The notes beneath the pieces were generated by a model. That model worked only from the letters and a program-made list of their open reading frames with translations. It was not told the origin of the DNA and did no database searches. Both the position numbers and the translations under genes were made by a program. Below are positions 25,101 through 40,403 of a stretch of 64,000 bases of DNA, in pieces. This DNA is from Hybos culiciformis (lineage: Eukaryota; Arthropoda; Insecta; Diptera; Hybotidae). Position 1 is the stretch's first letter. Every line of letters begins with the position of its first letter. The stretch lies in assembly GCA_964007475.1 (NCBI GenBank), contig OZ023273.1, positions 70,309,430 through 70,373,429 of the forward strand, given 5' to 3'.

Positions 25101-28100
25101 GGTTAACTTATTTTCAAATAAAATAAATACAAAAAAAAAAATATAAAAATCCGCCTGCACTATATCCTTGAATGTGTCATGTGCAAAAGATTTATTCGCA
25201 CAAATAATTTTATTATAAATTTTTCTCTTAATTTTTTTTTGTTTTTATTATGTATTTATTTTGATAAGTTTATGCGGCAATTAACTTTGGCAGATTTAAA
25301 AAAAAGAACAAATTAAAAAAATAAGAAATGATGTAGTTATTGATTGTCTGACATACTTATGTCAAAACGTGTAAATTATAAATTTAATTATCAATTATAC
25401 ATCAATATAGTGGTGTTATGTTAAAAATGCACATGAGCGATAAAATAAATATATCTGTTTATTTATGTAAATTATGACGGAAGTTTGTAGTTAAACAAAA
25501 TTAACTATTATAAACTTCAAAATAATAAAAAGTAATAAATGTATTAAATCATTATTCCAAGCATTGAACAAAAATTTGATAGACTTGAAATATTCAAGTT
25601 TTAATTTTATTAATGAAAATTATAAAGAAAAAAGTGTAAATCTTTGAATTTTTTTAGTTAGATTGTCATATTAGCTAATCCATTAGGAAAAAAGAAAACT
25701 ATAAAATTAAATAATTAATCTGTTTTTCTTTAGCTGTGTTTTCATCAGTTTGTTTGATCATTTTTATTTTTCGCGTTTGATAATCAAAAGCCTTCTTTTC
25801 AATCAATTTCCCCTTTTTGTTATATAAAATATGTTGAAAAAAAAATTTAAATGACTTGGAAAAAAATTATAATGTGTTTCAACAAAACATCCAAAAAATT
25901 TTATATCCAAAACACAATCAAATTGTTTTTATGAATATTTAATAAAAAAAAAAAAAAAAAAGCATTATAACGATGACGATGATGAATGAGTTTTTAAAAG
26001 AGGATTTATTTCAAAACATCTTAATATGTTATTTGTATATTTATTTAATTTATTTTTAGAATAATATATTCGAAAAAAAAATTAATGCATTTGATTAAAA
26101 ACTTCGGAATACTTATAATAAAATCGAAATGCCTTAATATTTAGTCAAAGCAGAAACTGATTACTCACACTGACAACAGGAGAAATATTAGATTAATATA
26201 TTTATATAAAATCAATATTTGGTTTAATGACTTCATTGAAGTTTTATAATATACATTCTTGCAACTATAATTTGTAATACTTTCATAATAATCATAAACA
26301 CTATTAAACCCATCAATTATTGTCCTCATTTTTAATTAGTAATCAAAAAAACAAAATTATAAATTTTCAAATAAAAATTAATTAGTTTTGCAATTTCCCC
26401 TACACCAAAAATTCATTCACTCAAATATCATTCTCCGATGTATGTTTGTTTATATATATATATATGAATAAAAAAATTTTTAGAAACATAAAGAATAATT
26501 GTTTTTTAATTTCAAAATATGTATTTTAAAATAATAAAACAATTTTCCCAAAATGCATAGTATACAATTTGTTTTATTATTCGATATTACAACAAAAAAA
26601 AAAACAAATAAATTAACCATTCACCTTGAACATGATATTCAAATAACGTTCAGGTGATCAAATATTTATGATTTTAATATAAATTAAAAAGAAAATAAAA
26701 TTAAAAAAAAAAAATATGTATGTACATACCTACTGTATATAATTTTTGAAATTTATGCCATGTATTTAACAGAATTTTTTTATGTACCCTTACAGAAGAT
26801 AACATTCTAAACATGTAAATCTATTCGGTATTTTCTATAAAGATCTCCAAAATTGTATAAAAAATGTAAATAACTTTTAAAAAATTTCAGTAGGTTTTAA
26901 AAAAAGACTAACACCATATTGGGATGGTAAATTATAATTTTTATTTTTAGACATAAACAACTTGCACAGCTAATCTTGGCAGAGACAATAATAAAATATG
27001 AGATGGCGCATTAAAAATGATTTTAAATATCATATTAAAAAAATGATCATACTAATACGTGCCCTTCATTTCGTATAGCATTAACAAACCATTACGTGGA
27101 TACAAAAATTACAAATAAAATATAAAGCATTCCAACAACATTTTTTTGAATTAAATGTTTCGACATATTATTAATGAACGATTAATGTTCGTAACAAAAA
27201 TTTACAACGCGACCAAAACACAAAATTTAAATATTTTTTTGCTCAAATAGACAAAAAATATGAACATTGTACAATATTGTTTAATACAGTGTCTAATTAA
27301 CTTCCTCAATCCATTGTGAGCAGTCCAACTGTATCAACTGTGTAATCGTGTATATATATACTTAATAAATATTTTATTCAAACCAATTCTCAAATACAAA
27401 CAATATTAAATTTATAATTTTTTAAAACAGACTTTTTATCCGTTTCTAAATGAGAGCATTAACGAAAGAGAAAAAACTAATAAAAATTTCAAAAAAAAAC
27501 TTATTGAATTATTATGATTTTTTCTTGATTATATTTTAGGAATACATTTTACGAGTATATTAACCCTTATTCAATGTCATTACAAGTTCCTGGAATAGTT
27601 TCTGAATAATTCATTACCTTTGGATTCTAAGTTATATTTTCTTTAAATTTATTTTATTAATTTAAATATTGTCAATTAATTCAGATTAATAAAAGTTCAA
27701 AAAAAAAATTTTACAAATAATTTGGCAAGTATTTCAAACATTTTTATCTCATTCAGTGCCAGGGATGAAATTATTGACAATAGAATAAGATTTAACTCTA
27801 AGCTATATGAATTAGAGACGTGTTCATAAAATGGTATGATATAAAATACATATTATATAACAGATTGTAGAACTAAAGGGACTCATGTAATTATTTTCAG
27901 AGAATGTAATGTTATAATATTTAGGATCAAGCTTAACATGGTTTTTTTCCTCTTCAATTACTAACAAGATGTTTCCTTAAGCTGTGTATCTAATAAATTG
28001 TTTTGCAATAAAAAACCACCCAAAAAAAATTACGTAATAATGTAATTAACGGAAAATCAAAAATGAACTTTACTAATAGTAAAAATTCCTCAGAATCCTA

Positions 28101-29136
28101 TCAAGTTATTTAAATATACAGTTTTTACCAAAAAAAAACAAAAAAAAAATCGCAATCTTCAAACGTAATAAAGAAACTTCTAGCAATACAAGAACGTCAA
28201 TTCAATCAAAAAAAAAATATATATATATTTCTAAGCTAAATAAACTAGACCAGTGGGTATGGGAAAAAATTTAACTTGTATGAATGAAGTTTTTCATTAT
28301 TTTTTCTAAAATGTCAATTACTATAATAACTATTAATAAAAAAAAAAAAAATAGCACAAAATTCTTGACAGACGCGTGCCAATGTGGTTAATCCTGTTTT
28401 TTTTTTTTTTTTTTGGATACAAAGATATATTACTTTTTTGTATTCCTATTTGATCGAAGAAAAAAAAAATGAAAAATACTCTTTGACGCCATCCGAATAA
28501 ATTATTTTCTTAAATTTTTTTTATTTTTTTGTTATAACAAACATTTGGAATTTTAATAAATAAATTAATACAAAATGAAAAAAAATTAATGCGAAATTCC
28601 AATGAATTTAAGAAGTTCACAAACAGGTTTCAAATAAATTATACCGGTAAAGAAAATTAAAGATTTTTTTATTTTTTTTTTTTTCTTTATTTAAAACCGG
28701 CTTAAAAAATAAATAAAACATGTATAAATTATTAACGATAAACATTAAATTGTTTTTTTTTTTTTTTTTAAATCAAAACTAATTTAATTTTAAATAGTTT
28801 TTGAATATGCAAATATTTTGTTAGAAATTGTATCTGCTTAAAGAATCATGGACGTAAGCTCATAGTTTGCGTCATTTTCTCGAAAAAAAAAAACAAAATA
28901 ATTAACTTAAAGTTTGTTATCTATAAAAATAAAGTTATTAATTACATTATTTACGATATTACAATAAATGTATAAATGTTTTAATATTAATAATAATAAA
29001 ATATTTATTTAACTATATAGCTATTTAATGTCTATTTCTAATATATTTAATTTCTCAGTTAATACAGTTTTCATATAATGTACCTATACCTTTTCCCTTC
29101 CCACAAATATTTTAAATAAATAACACATAAGTTAAA

Positions 29137-29250
29137 ACAAAAAAAAATAACAATAAAATTAAAATAATTAAAATAAAAAACTAATAAAAATAAATTAAAA
29201 AATATATAGAAAAAAAAAATAAAAGAAATTAAAAAATAAAATAAATATAC
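29137..29250. repeat. A-rich low-complexity tract
   Basis: More than 100 bases of almost only A and T, with irregular A runs separated by TAA and AAT. No function is visible. Confidence 0.8.
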
Positions 29251-32200
29251 CTATATACCTAACCATGTATACTGAATTTTAACTATTCAACTTTAAGTTT
29301 AACTGAAAAATATAAAAATTATTTTTAATTTCTTTTAATTTTTAATATTAAAAAAAATTAAGCTTTAGATTAAGGAATTTCTGTTAAGATTTTAAGCAAA
29401 ATTTTATTCTTCACAATCGCAGCCAATAATTTTATCGCTTAACGCGGCTAATAAATTTAGTACACACATTTACAAAATTTTTGATAATGCAGCTTTCGAT
29501 AATATTGCTTTCACATTATTTTTATTATTAGCATCTTAAATAAATATTTATTTTCTCTGTTATCAAGGGGTATGAAGTTAAAAAAAAAAAAAAAATATTT
29601 ATTTAATTTTGGTTCTGTACCAGACTGAAATAATAATATGGAAATATTTTCAAATGATATATAAATTGAAGTATGTGTATACCTTTACCTAAGTATTGTT
29701 CTTGTTGTTTATCAAAATGAAAATAGAAAAAGCGAAAGTTTAGTAGGTACCTATTTTTTTTTTTTTTTTCGTTATCTATAACATAATACTTAATCCATGT
29801 ATACATTATTGTATGTTAGAATTTTTATACGTAAAACTATATTACATAATATGTCTATGATGATAAAATTTTCTGTACACATTATAAAATACTAAAGCAA
29901 AAGTAGTATAGTTATGGTAAAATATTAAAGTAAAAGTGAAAGTGAAAATTTCTGGTTTTAGTGAAACAGATTTTTTTTTTTTTTTATATTCCAAATTTTT
30001 TTTGAAGTCTTCAGTTTGACACAATGAGATCTATGTTCTATGTCTATGCTAAAAAAAAAAAAAAAAAATCTAAAGCAATCATGAAAAACTATTTTTCATT
30101 TTTAATTTGACCTTATTGTAATTAAAATGCCGACATTTTTTTTTGCCTATTTTCAGAATTTGTGATTTATTAAATTTACAGATTTTTTTGACTTAGAAAA
30201 ACAATTTATATTGGGAAACAATAAAATAATTAAAGTTATTAAATAATTATTAAATAATTAAAGAGGTGTATACGTACACTTTACTAACGGCGATCATGTA
30301 TGTTATGTTTTTTTGTCGAAGCTTAATTTCAATATTTATTGTGTTAAAATAATATACATATGTTATGTATGTACGTACTTTTATTAATAAAAATAAAAAT
30401 TATATTTGACAAATAATAGAATTAAATTTTTGGCATTAAATATTTATTTTATTTTTCTGTGGAAATTTAATACAAATTTTTGAGACATTTTGCGCATTTA
30501 AAAAGAATACTAAGAAATCTTCAAAAATATCTTAATTTCCGGATTTTTTTTTTTTTTTAGAGTCTCTCATTCTTCTTTCAGGTTTTTCTATGAATATAAG
30601 CTCTGCTAAAAAAAAAAAAAAAATTTCTGTCGCATTAACTAAGGATTCAGAACGACTTTTATACATAAATGAATTTAACATGTGACAAAAGTTATGTAAT
30701 TTATGTACATATTATGTATATAGTAAAAAAAAAAATCGCTATGTGTTACGCATTTTAATATTTGTATGATAAATTTATCAATAAAGTTGATCGACAAAAG
30801 ACTTGAATAATTTTGTATTCACTCATTTCAGTACAAATTGATGCAACATTAACAAACCAACTTTTTTTATACAATATAAGTATGTATGTTATTCTGATAG
30901 TCCATCGATTATTTTTCTCAATTCGTGAGTACGCGGCTCAAACACTTATCGTAAGTCAGTTCTTTACCTTTGCAATAAGATCTTGTTTACTACAATTTCT
31001 ACTATTTAAGTATTAAATCACATTTAATGTTTGTTAAATAATTTTTTCTCTATTTCTTTAAGTTTTTAATCACTTATAATAAAATTATTATTATGTTAGG
31101 TATAAGTGTAGTTAGGTTTTTTTTTTTTCATTAAACCCAAACAATTGAGTTATTTGTTTATATTTTTATTATAAATTACAATGTGGGAAGTTTTTGGCGC
31201 CAGACCTTATTTATTTCTATTCACAAGGTTAATTACAAGTAAAAGAAAAACAATAAAATATTTTCTTAATTAATGTACTTAACAGTGTTGTTCTTATTTT
31301 AATTGCATATACAAGTAAGTATAGGTATATGTACTTATATTTTCAGTCAATTACAAAACAAATACACAATAATTCTTAATTTCAAGAGTATTTAATTTTT
31401 TATTATCCACTTAAAAGTTATAACATTTCAATTATAAAAGAGTTTTCCAAGCTTCGTTCTGTAACTTGAGTTTGTTACTACAGATTTGGAAATTTATTAA
31501 TTATAAATTAAAATATATAAAAAGCGTTTAATGAACATTCAGTATGTGGAAATTTTCTCTGGCGTTATTAAAACATACTTAATTTATACGTATCGTATAC
31601 TCGTTAGTAAAATCACGTAGTCCAAAAATTTACAATGTGAAAAAAGATGGGGAGCGGTCCGTTTGTCGGAAGTTAAAAAACTGGAATCCATAATCCCGGA
31701 AGACAAAATTCCGCAGGGAAAAATACGGCAAAAATCGATCAGATATAATTTTTATGAATTATTATTTTAAATCAATTATATAAAATTGGAATTTTTAAAC
31801 CAAAATTTTATTTCTTAAATAGTTTCTTAATCTACTTTTGCCCTTTTACATTTTGTAGTAAAACCAAAAACCTAGAAAATTAACGGCAAAATATTCAACT
31901 CTCAGCTTTTTTATGTTACTACTTTCATTAACAATCTAAGCAAGTCTGTTCTAACCAAATATAGAAAGGAATTCTAAAACTAAGTCGCAGTTTATATCTT
32001 ATTTAGAAATAAATGTATAAACTTAATTATAAATCAAAATAAAATTATTAATAGAAAGTCAAGCCCCTATTTTATTTTATAATCAATAAAAAAAAATAAT
32101 CCGTTTTAAAAAATATTATCGTCGTATTAAAAATGGTCAGTCTATTTAACAAAAAAAAAAAAAGTATTAAGCGTAAATAAAATTTTTATTACCACCTAAT

Positions 32201-35200
32201 TGAGGGTATAATTATTATTTATTGTTTTTTTTTCGTAAAGTGTTAGAATAAAAATTCACATCAGCAGACACTTTGATTTCATTTTAAAGCGATTGCATGC
32301 TAAGAATTAAAAGCTATTTGCTGTCAGAGCTTATAAAAGCATAACAACCAAAAACTACAAAATAATTAAAATCTTAAGTATCAAACTAAGACAAATGTAA
32401 CATATTTCGACAAAAACTATTTCAATCTATAAATCTGTCTCGTGAATATTTTTGATTATATCTCCCAATTAGTGTAGATATTAATAAAAAAAAATTAAAT
32501 TTATAAGTTAAAATATTTTCCATGTTAAATTGATATATAAATGTAATTCTAACATGATTTAAATAAATTTCAACTAATAAAAATGTAGTGGTCATCATTA
32601 AAATATATTAAAATTTAGTATAATTTGAATAAAATTGTAATAAAAAAAAAATAAATTAGTCATCATCATCAACAAAAACAAATAAAACTATAAACAAATT
32701 ATAAATTCAAAAAAATTTTTTTATTTCAAATTTTAAAATATAACAAGAAACAATTTATATAAAAATTTATGGTGGTTTCTAACAAAATATTGCATTAGTG
32801 AAATATTAATAGATACATTTTAAGATTCAAAATATCTGAAATAGTTAAAAAAAAATTCTAGCCATTAAATAAGAACGCAAAAAATTAATAGATTTAAAAA
32901 GAAATATCTATCGAGAAAAAAAAATAATTAACAATTATTATAAAAATCTGAAAATGAATCAAATTTGGCAGCTAAGAAAGAAGTCATATAAAAATCGGCA
33001 AAATTAATTAACAATTTGTTTATTGACATTTTGATATTAAATAATATTAAAAATAAATACATATTTATATAAAAAATTAAATAGTAAATAATGCGTGTAC
33101 CTGACACAAAACAAGAACAAACGCAATTTTCAGGTATTTGATTCAAAAACACGCAAAAAATAGTAAAATGTGATTCAGAAGCCTTTTTTTAATAAATTTT
33201 TTTTTATTACCGAGCAAAAATAACATTGATTTATTTAACATTATATAACATAGTTTTTTACAATGTATTTTATGTATATAAATATAATGAATTGAACGAA
33301 AGTATAATAATAAAAACGTTGTTGTAGGTATTTTAAGTGTAATTGAAGAAAATTATTGTATATCAAATACAACGTGAAAATATCTCAGACAGATTAGAAC
33401 ACCATTTAAATTAAATGAAATTTAAATTAAATTTTCTAAAAGCGTAGTGTAATAAATAAGATCAATAAATTTAAATATCATTATTAAAAGAAAGGAAAGT
33501 AAACATAATCTGAACTTTGAAATTGTATATATAGTATGTACGGCCATAAGTATTCAATTTTATTTAAAATATACTCTGTAAGTTAAAATTAAGAGAAAAT
33601 ATAAATTGAATTGAAATTAAAGAACAAAAAAAAAAACCTTTTATTTTTTTGTTTACGACGCAACTTAATATTTGTACTACACTTCAAAAAGTTAAATTTT
33701 ATTATTTATGTTAACAAAACCCTTAAAGTTGATGGTGTTAAAAAAAAATTTTCATACGAAAGAATATATTTCTTTTTCACCTCCATTCACACGAAATATT
33801 TCGAAATACTGGGAAGTGGTTAAAATTACAATTTCGTGTTAGAATTACATTAAATATAATATTTCTGCTGAACGCAATTGAATAATTTTATTTTAATTCA
33901 TTCATAATTCCTGTGGGTTTTTATATGACCATGTTGTTGAATAAAATTAACATTTTCAGAATTGACATTTATATACGATGTACTTTTCTTGAAATCAATT
34001 TCGCTTCGCTTTTTCAATTTTTAACTAGATTTAAACTTCCGCCGTTCACTAATTCACTAAAAAAAAATAAACACTTTGTAATTTACATAATCATCATTAT
34101 TCGCACTAAACACTTATACCTACTCGTACATATTAAACCAACGAAATGTAAAATATAATACGACTATTACAAGTACATAAATTCCCTCATTTTGTACAAC
34201 GTGCAAAAAATCTTTGAAATATATAAATTTAAAAATTATTTAAAAAAAAATTCACACAATAACAACTTAATGCGCAATTAGATAAAAACTTCATATCTAA
34301 TCGGTTGGTGGCTAAACATACGAAGAAATCTTTATACCTTGTTGTATATTATGTACTTATTAATAATTTATGTATATACAGTTATTTTTTTCTCATGTTT
34401 ATTTGCATAAAAATAATAAGAAAATAAATTATAAATTGGTTTATTGAAATTAAAAATTGTAATTATGTTCTAGACTAGATGTGTTACTATGCAGTAATAC
34501 TATGATTCGTTTAAATTCAGTTTGGATTTTGAATTCGACTCATATAGTGTGAATAAAATCAATCAGACACAGTCTTGTACAAAACACTGATTCCGAAGAT
34601 TAATAACTTTTGATTTTTCGTTATGTTTGAAAATTATTGGGTCAAAGAATTTTATTCGAAACATAAAAATGTTTCAGAATTTATTGATTATTATTGCATT
34701 TTTTAATGAATCGCAATAAAATAAAATTTGCCACATAAGATTTATTTTTTAAATGTCTACCATATATATGTAGGTATTTTTACTGTATTACCCACTTCGT
34801 TTTTTCACCAAAGCAGTTAGAGAAATATTCTTATTGTTTTCTTATATTTAAGACGTATTTTTTGAAATTGCATCTGAATAAAAAACAAAATTAAAAATGG
34901 AATGGCAAAGGGATAATCAATATGTTTAAAGCAAGTGAGGGAATTTCCATATAATAATAATATAAGAAAGTACATACAAACGTATTTATAATACTTTATA
35001 GATCCTCAAAAATCTCTGTGTAATACTTTAATGTAAAAGATTTTGTGCATAGCGTTTCCAAAAATTCTGATAGACCTTTAGTGACAACATTGAAATGGTT
35101 GAATATGGACATTTATGAATGAATTATATTTTATACAATGATAACCTAAAGTCGATTACTTAACTTAAAAAAATTTTAACAAAAAATTATTTAAAAAGAA

Positions 35201-38200
35201 ATACGAGGATGAATTTAAGAGCATTTTGTTTAACATAATCGAGTACATAAAACATAATACATTTAAATTACATAAAAATTTTGTTTTTTGAACAATACTT
35301 TTTTCTAATTATAAATACTTAGTAGATCTTAAAATCTTTTTTAACTTCTCAAGGATAATAATATTATTCTATAATGCTGTTTTTACCTATGTTAAAAATA
35401 TAATGTTAAATTCATGTACATATAAATTAAAAAAGTTAACTTCAAAGACTTAATGTCATGTTTCTGAATTCTTGTTATATTTGAAATAAATTTAATTAAA
35501 TTAATATCAAGAAATTTGTTGATTGTAAACACTCCTAGTCTCAAATATATATTATATGATAAATGAATGTGACATTTAAAAAATAATAAAAATAATAATG
35601 AAATAACAACGCCGCCCGGCCGGCCGTGTAGGAGGTTTTCATTTAAAAAAATGTTAACTAAAAATTCCAAAAATAAACGTAATTACATTTTTTTATGCAT
35701 AAAGATAAAAAAGTTATTAAAATTTTAAAGATTTTGTTGTTGAAAGTTCGAGTAATTATTGATGAAGTAAATGTAATTAAAGGAAGTGTGATGAAAACCC
35801 TTTTATTTCGTTATAACAACGATCTTATTTTTATCGTAAGAATCGGTACAAAATTAAATCATTTAATATTTATTACGGAAGTTTTAGTTTTATTAACGGC
35901 CGACCTTGAAAAATGGAAATAGACAAAGAATATATTCTGAATAATAAAGAAGAACTTTTAAATTTTGTTTTCTTGTTCAAAATATTTAATTTAATTCTGT
36001 AAATATTTTTATTTTTATAAATTTTTATTATTTATACTAAAAATAAATTGAAGTAGGTACTCTATTCAAATATCATTTCTCTGTTTACAATTAAATTGGT
36101 TTCATATTTTTAAATATATATTATACAATAGACGACATATTACACAATGTCCGTACAAAATATATATTTTAGAATCAAAATACATTTAGATATTTGAAAT
36201 GGAAAAAGAAAACCAAAAATAAAAAAGAAAATTTTAAATGTGGAAAGAAGGCTTTAGGTGTTAAAGACATTATTATCACTTCTTCCTACGATATTAAATG
36301 AATCGGCTAGATTTTTGTACCGCATACATATTATTTTTACTTAAATAACCTCATATTACATATGTGTAACACTATACAGACCTACGTGTATACTTATTCT
36401 TTTTTTTTTAATTCAATTCAGATCATTATATTTACAAAATTGACAATTCGTATATATTTATTTAATCAATATTTCTAAGAATAAAATAATAATAATTACT
36501 AGAAACCGGTTAATTAACCTTATGATTTTATTTAATATTGATAATTACAATGATTAAATATATTTTTAGAAAATTTGATTACAATAAGTTATTACGTAAA
36601 TGAAGAGATAAATATAATGAAATTAAACCGACATAGAATTTTAATTAATTATGCATAAGATTAAAAAAAAAAAAATCCTAATTATTCACTTTAAATAAAC
36701 AAATTGAATTTTTTATTTCGAAATATAAAAATAATATTTTGGAATATTATTCAAGCCTATTCTATTAATTAAAAGAAAAAAAAAACTTTGACTTGTATTT
36801 TCAATAAATTATAAATTTTTAGGTGAATCAGCTTTTATGCAATAAAATTATTTTTTGTGAATTTTTAATTAATATGCCGTTCTACGATGATGAAATAATT
36901 AAGAACTTGTCACGTGAATAACATAATAATGATAAGTTTTTTTTTTTAACTATATACATAATTGTATGCAATTCAAAAACCGGATCATATTAGTCATCAA
37001 AACATTCGATTAAAAGTAGTATACAATTACGTGTCGAATGGGACGTCAAAGATATAACAACAAAAATAATAAAAAATCACAAAATTTCCAAATTAAAGAA
37101 AACAATTTTTTGTGTTTACAGACTTTCGACTCGCATCGCATGAAACATAATATCGAAATTTTTTGCTGAAAAAAATTTGGTTAACAAAGTATAATACATA
37201 TATTCAGTATTTATATAATTATGAAGCTGACATAAAATTAAATGAAAAGAATGAACTCTGAAATTCTTCTTCTAATTAATTCAAGAATATTTTTTTTGCT
37301 ATTATTAAAGGTAGAGATTTAATTGAAAAGATATTAATTAACAAAAGAAAATATACAATACAAAAAATACTTGTACAAAAACCCTTTCACTTTCTTGAAA
37401 ACATGACACATGTCATATTGTTTTTGAAATTATTATTATTTTTATTGAAATAACATCAAAAGAATATAAAACAAAAAAACAAAACGTATTTAATTAAAAT
37501 TTTAAATGTAATAATAAGTAAAAAAAGAAAAAAAAAACAATTTTAATTTTATTCATATCTAAAATTAAATTGCACAATATGAAATTGTAGGTAAATATTA
37601 TTTGTTTACGATTTTTAAGTATTTCTAAAGTGTGACAAAAATAAGTTTGTAACTTTAAAACTATGTATATTCTGTTCGGATTTTTAAGTCGTCAAAAAAT
37701 TCCATTTTGATGAAATTAAATGACATTTTCTTTTTTCACTAAATGAACAAGACAATAAGGATTTTCAAACACTTCTGTCGTTCTATAAAATAAGTTGTCT
37801 TTAACTTCAGATTCTGGAAAAAATGTTGCGCGAATAAAAATTTTTTCTCGAAAACGTAAAAAGTTATAAGAGTTACAACTATTTTTATCTATAATTTGAA
37901 GCTTATCAACAATATCTCTTAAAAAAGTATTTTTTAATCTTTTTCCGATTTTTATTTAATTTTTCATTTTAACATAAGATTCTTTTAAAGATTTTTTCCA
38001 TGTCGAATTTTGTTTAATTTAAACCAATTTTTTTCCTATAGCGAATTTTTGGATAAGGAATTTCGTACTAAACTCTCATTAAAACCGAAGGTCTTAAGAA
38101 ACTCAATTAGGTTCTTATCTAAATAATAGCAACTTAAATTTGGTGTAATTTATACTTAATTGAACCGAATTTTTAAATGACCCTCATGTAAACTTTAAGT

Positions 38201-38216
38201 AGGCCATGGTTTAGAA

Positions 38217-38578
38217 CAGCGCTTGTCAACCTTAGAGTAGCGACCCGAATTTGGGTCGGCAAAGAATTTCAATCGGTCGTTTTACCGGAATAATTCTATT
38301 ACAATTGCTACATATGTATTATATATTTTTCAAAAATAATAAAATTTTTTGATACATTAAGAATTTCATTGAGTAAATTCATTGAGCCAAAACTTAATAA
38401 ATTATCAAATGAATGTCAATAGCAAATAAGTCATTAAAATAAAAATAAATAAAACATTTAAAATTGTTTTTCATTTCTTCTACTTGTCAATGCATACCAT
38501 TGTCAGATTGAGGGTCGCGTTAATTTGTACCTACTCATATTCAATAGGTCGTACTAGTAAAAAGGTTGAGAAACGCTG
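38217..38578. mobile_element. hAT MITE with Charlie-like ends
   Basis: The left end reads CAGCGCTTGTCAACCTTAGA and the right end is its inverse, AGGTTGAGAAACGCTG. Flanking octamers are GTTTAGAA (38209-38216) and GTCTAGAA (38579-38586), which match at 7 of 8 positions, as expected for the 8-bp target duplication of hAT transposons. Near the left end is GCGACCCGAATTTGGGTCG and near the right end GGGTCGCG. This combination (CAGxGxTTxTCAACCT plus GGGTCGCGACCC) is the hallmark of the Charlie/MER group of hAT elements. At 362 bp with no coding frame it is a non-autonomous copy. Confidence 0.85.
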
Positions 38579-40360
38579 GTCTAGAAGAGTGTAATAGATT
38601 ATAAATTAATTTTTTTCTTTTACATAACAATTTATAATTTACAAAAAAACAAAAAAAAAAAAAAAAACAAAAACAAAAATCAAGGCTGAATTAATGAAAA
38701 TTATGCGCGCGGTAAATAAAATAAGATTAGATAAACAATCATTTTTTTGACACCCAGTTGATTATAAACCAACTATAACTGAAAATAACGGAATACAAAA
38801 ATTATCTACTTAAAAGAAAAAAAACATCATCGTTAAGAATTTCATTTTTTTTTTATCTACTAAAAAATAAAAAAATTATCTAAAAACAAAATAAAATTTT
38901 ATTAATAAAATAGCAGAGCATCAATTGAGAAAACAAAAATATTAAAAAAAAAAATTCTCGTTTTGTAAACAAAAAAAAACAGATGGAAAAAAATAAACCT
39001 TACTGTATATTCACACAATCATCGCAATAATGCACAACAGATAGATATTGAAATTTATTTTATTTTATTTTTTTTTTCAAATATTCAAAATTTTCATTTG
39101 ACATAAATTTTATCTGGATTTTTTTTCCCTTATAACACAATTTCTTTGTTTTGATTTTTATAATTTGTTTTGTTTTGTTTTTTTTTTTTTGGATTAAAAC
39201 AAGATTTTTTGTATTTTTCTAATATTCTCATCAAAAATAATATTGGTATTATTATAAAAGAAATTCCAATCAAATATTATTTAAAAATTTTAATACAAAC
39301 TTGATTCAACATTTATATTTTTTTTTTGTTTATTTTTTTTTTTTTTTAAATAAAAAATTCAATTAATTTAATTCCATATATAATATAATTAAGTTTTCCA
39401 AAAAAAAAAAAAAAAAAAGAATATATAAATAATTATTCTATCACAAAAAAAAAAAAAATAAAAATTATTTTTCTTGAACTTGCACTTGAAAAACAGGTTT
39501 AGTCTTTTTTATTTTGTTTTGTTTTAACTAATTTAATATTAATTATTTTTGGCTTATTATTTTTTTTTTCTAATGAGCTAATGAATTATACAAAAATATT
39601 AATATTATGATTAATTTTTTATTATAATTAATAATTCGATTAAAATGTTATGTTAAATCTATCTTTTAAAGTTAAAAAGTTATATATGTTAAATCTATCT
39701 TTTGTGAAAAATTCTTTAAAAATTGAAAACAAAGTTCTAAAAAAATTATCAAATATTGTAAGATCGAGAACTAAAGTTAATTATTTTTTAATTTGTTTAC
39801 GTTTTCAGGTTTTCAAACAAATAATAAATATGTAGGTACCTCAATAAAACTTTATTTATAGATTATAACGGTATTAAAAATAACGAAATTGTTTTGGTGA
39901 TTATTTTTGTTTTGGTTTGTTTTTTTTTTTTTATGTTGTCAAAAAAATTTTCCACAACGCTTTTTTGTTTTTGTAAATAATTTTCTTCAAAAAATTTTCA
40001 ATTAAAAGAAAAAATTAAAAATAAACTAATTTTCTTGTTTTATTTTATTATTTTTATAAATAAAAGTAAAATTTACGTTTTTTTTTTTTGGTTTACACAC
40101 TAAAATATAGGTGGGCCACCACAGAAAAATTTATTTTTCATATAACGGTATAAAAATAAACAAAAAATTGTTTTGTTTTGTTTTTTTTTCTCCAAAAATT
40201 TTCCACAACGCTCTATAAGTTGTAATTTCATTCAACTTGTAAGTTTATTGTAATTTAACAATATTATTGTTTGATTTTATTATTTTTTTTTTTACATAAA
40301 TGTTTTTTTTTTTTTTGTTGTTGCCGAAAAATGTTAAAAAAATTATTTTTAACTAAAAAA

Positions 40361-40403
40361 ATAATATATATATATATATAATATATATTATATATTATAT
40401 ATT
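40361..40403. repeat. (TA)n palindromic microsatellite
   Basis: An alternating TA run that passes into TATAT/ATATTA variants; self-complementary. Confidence 0.9.
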
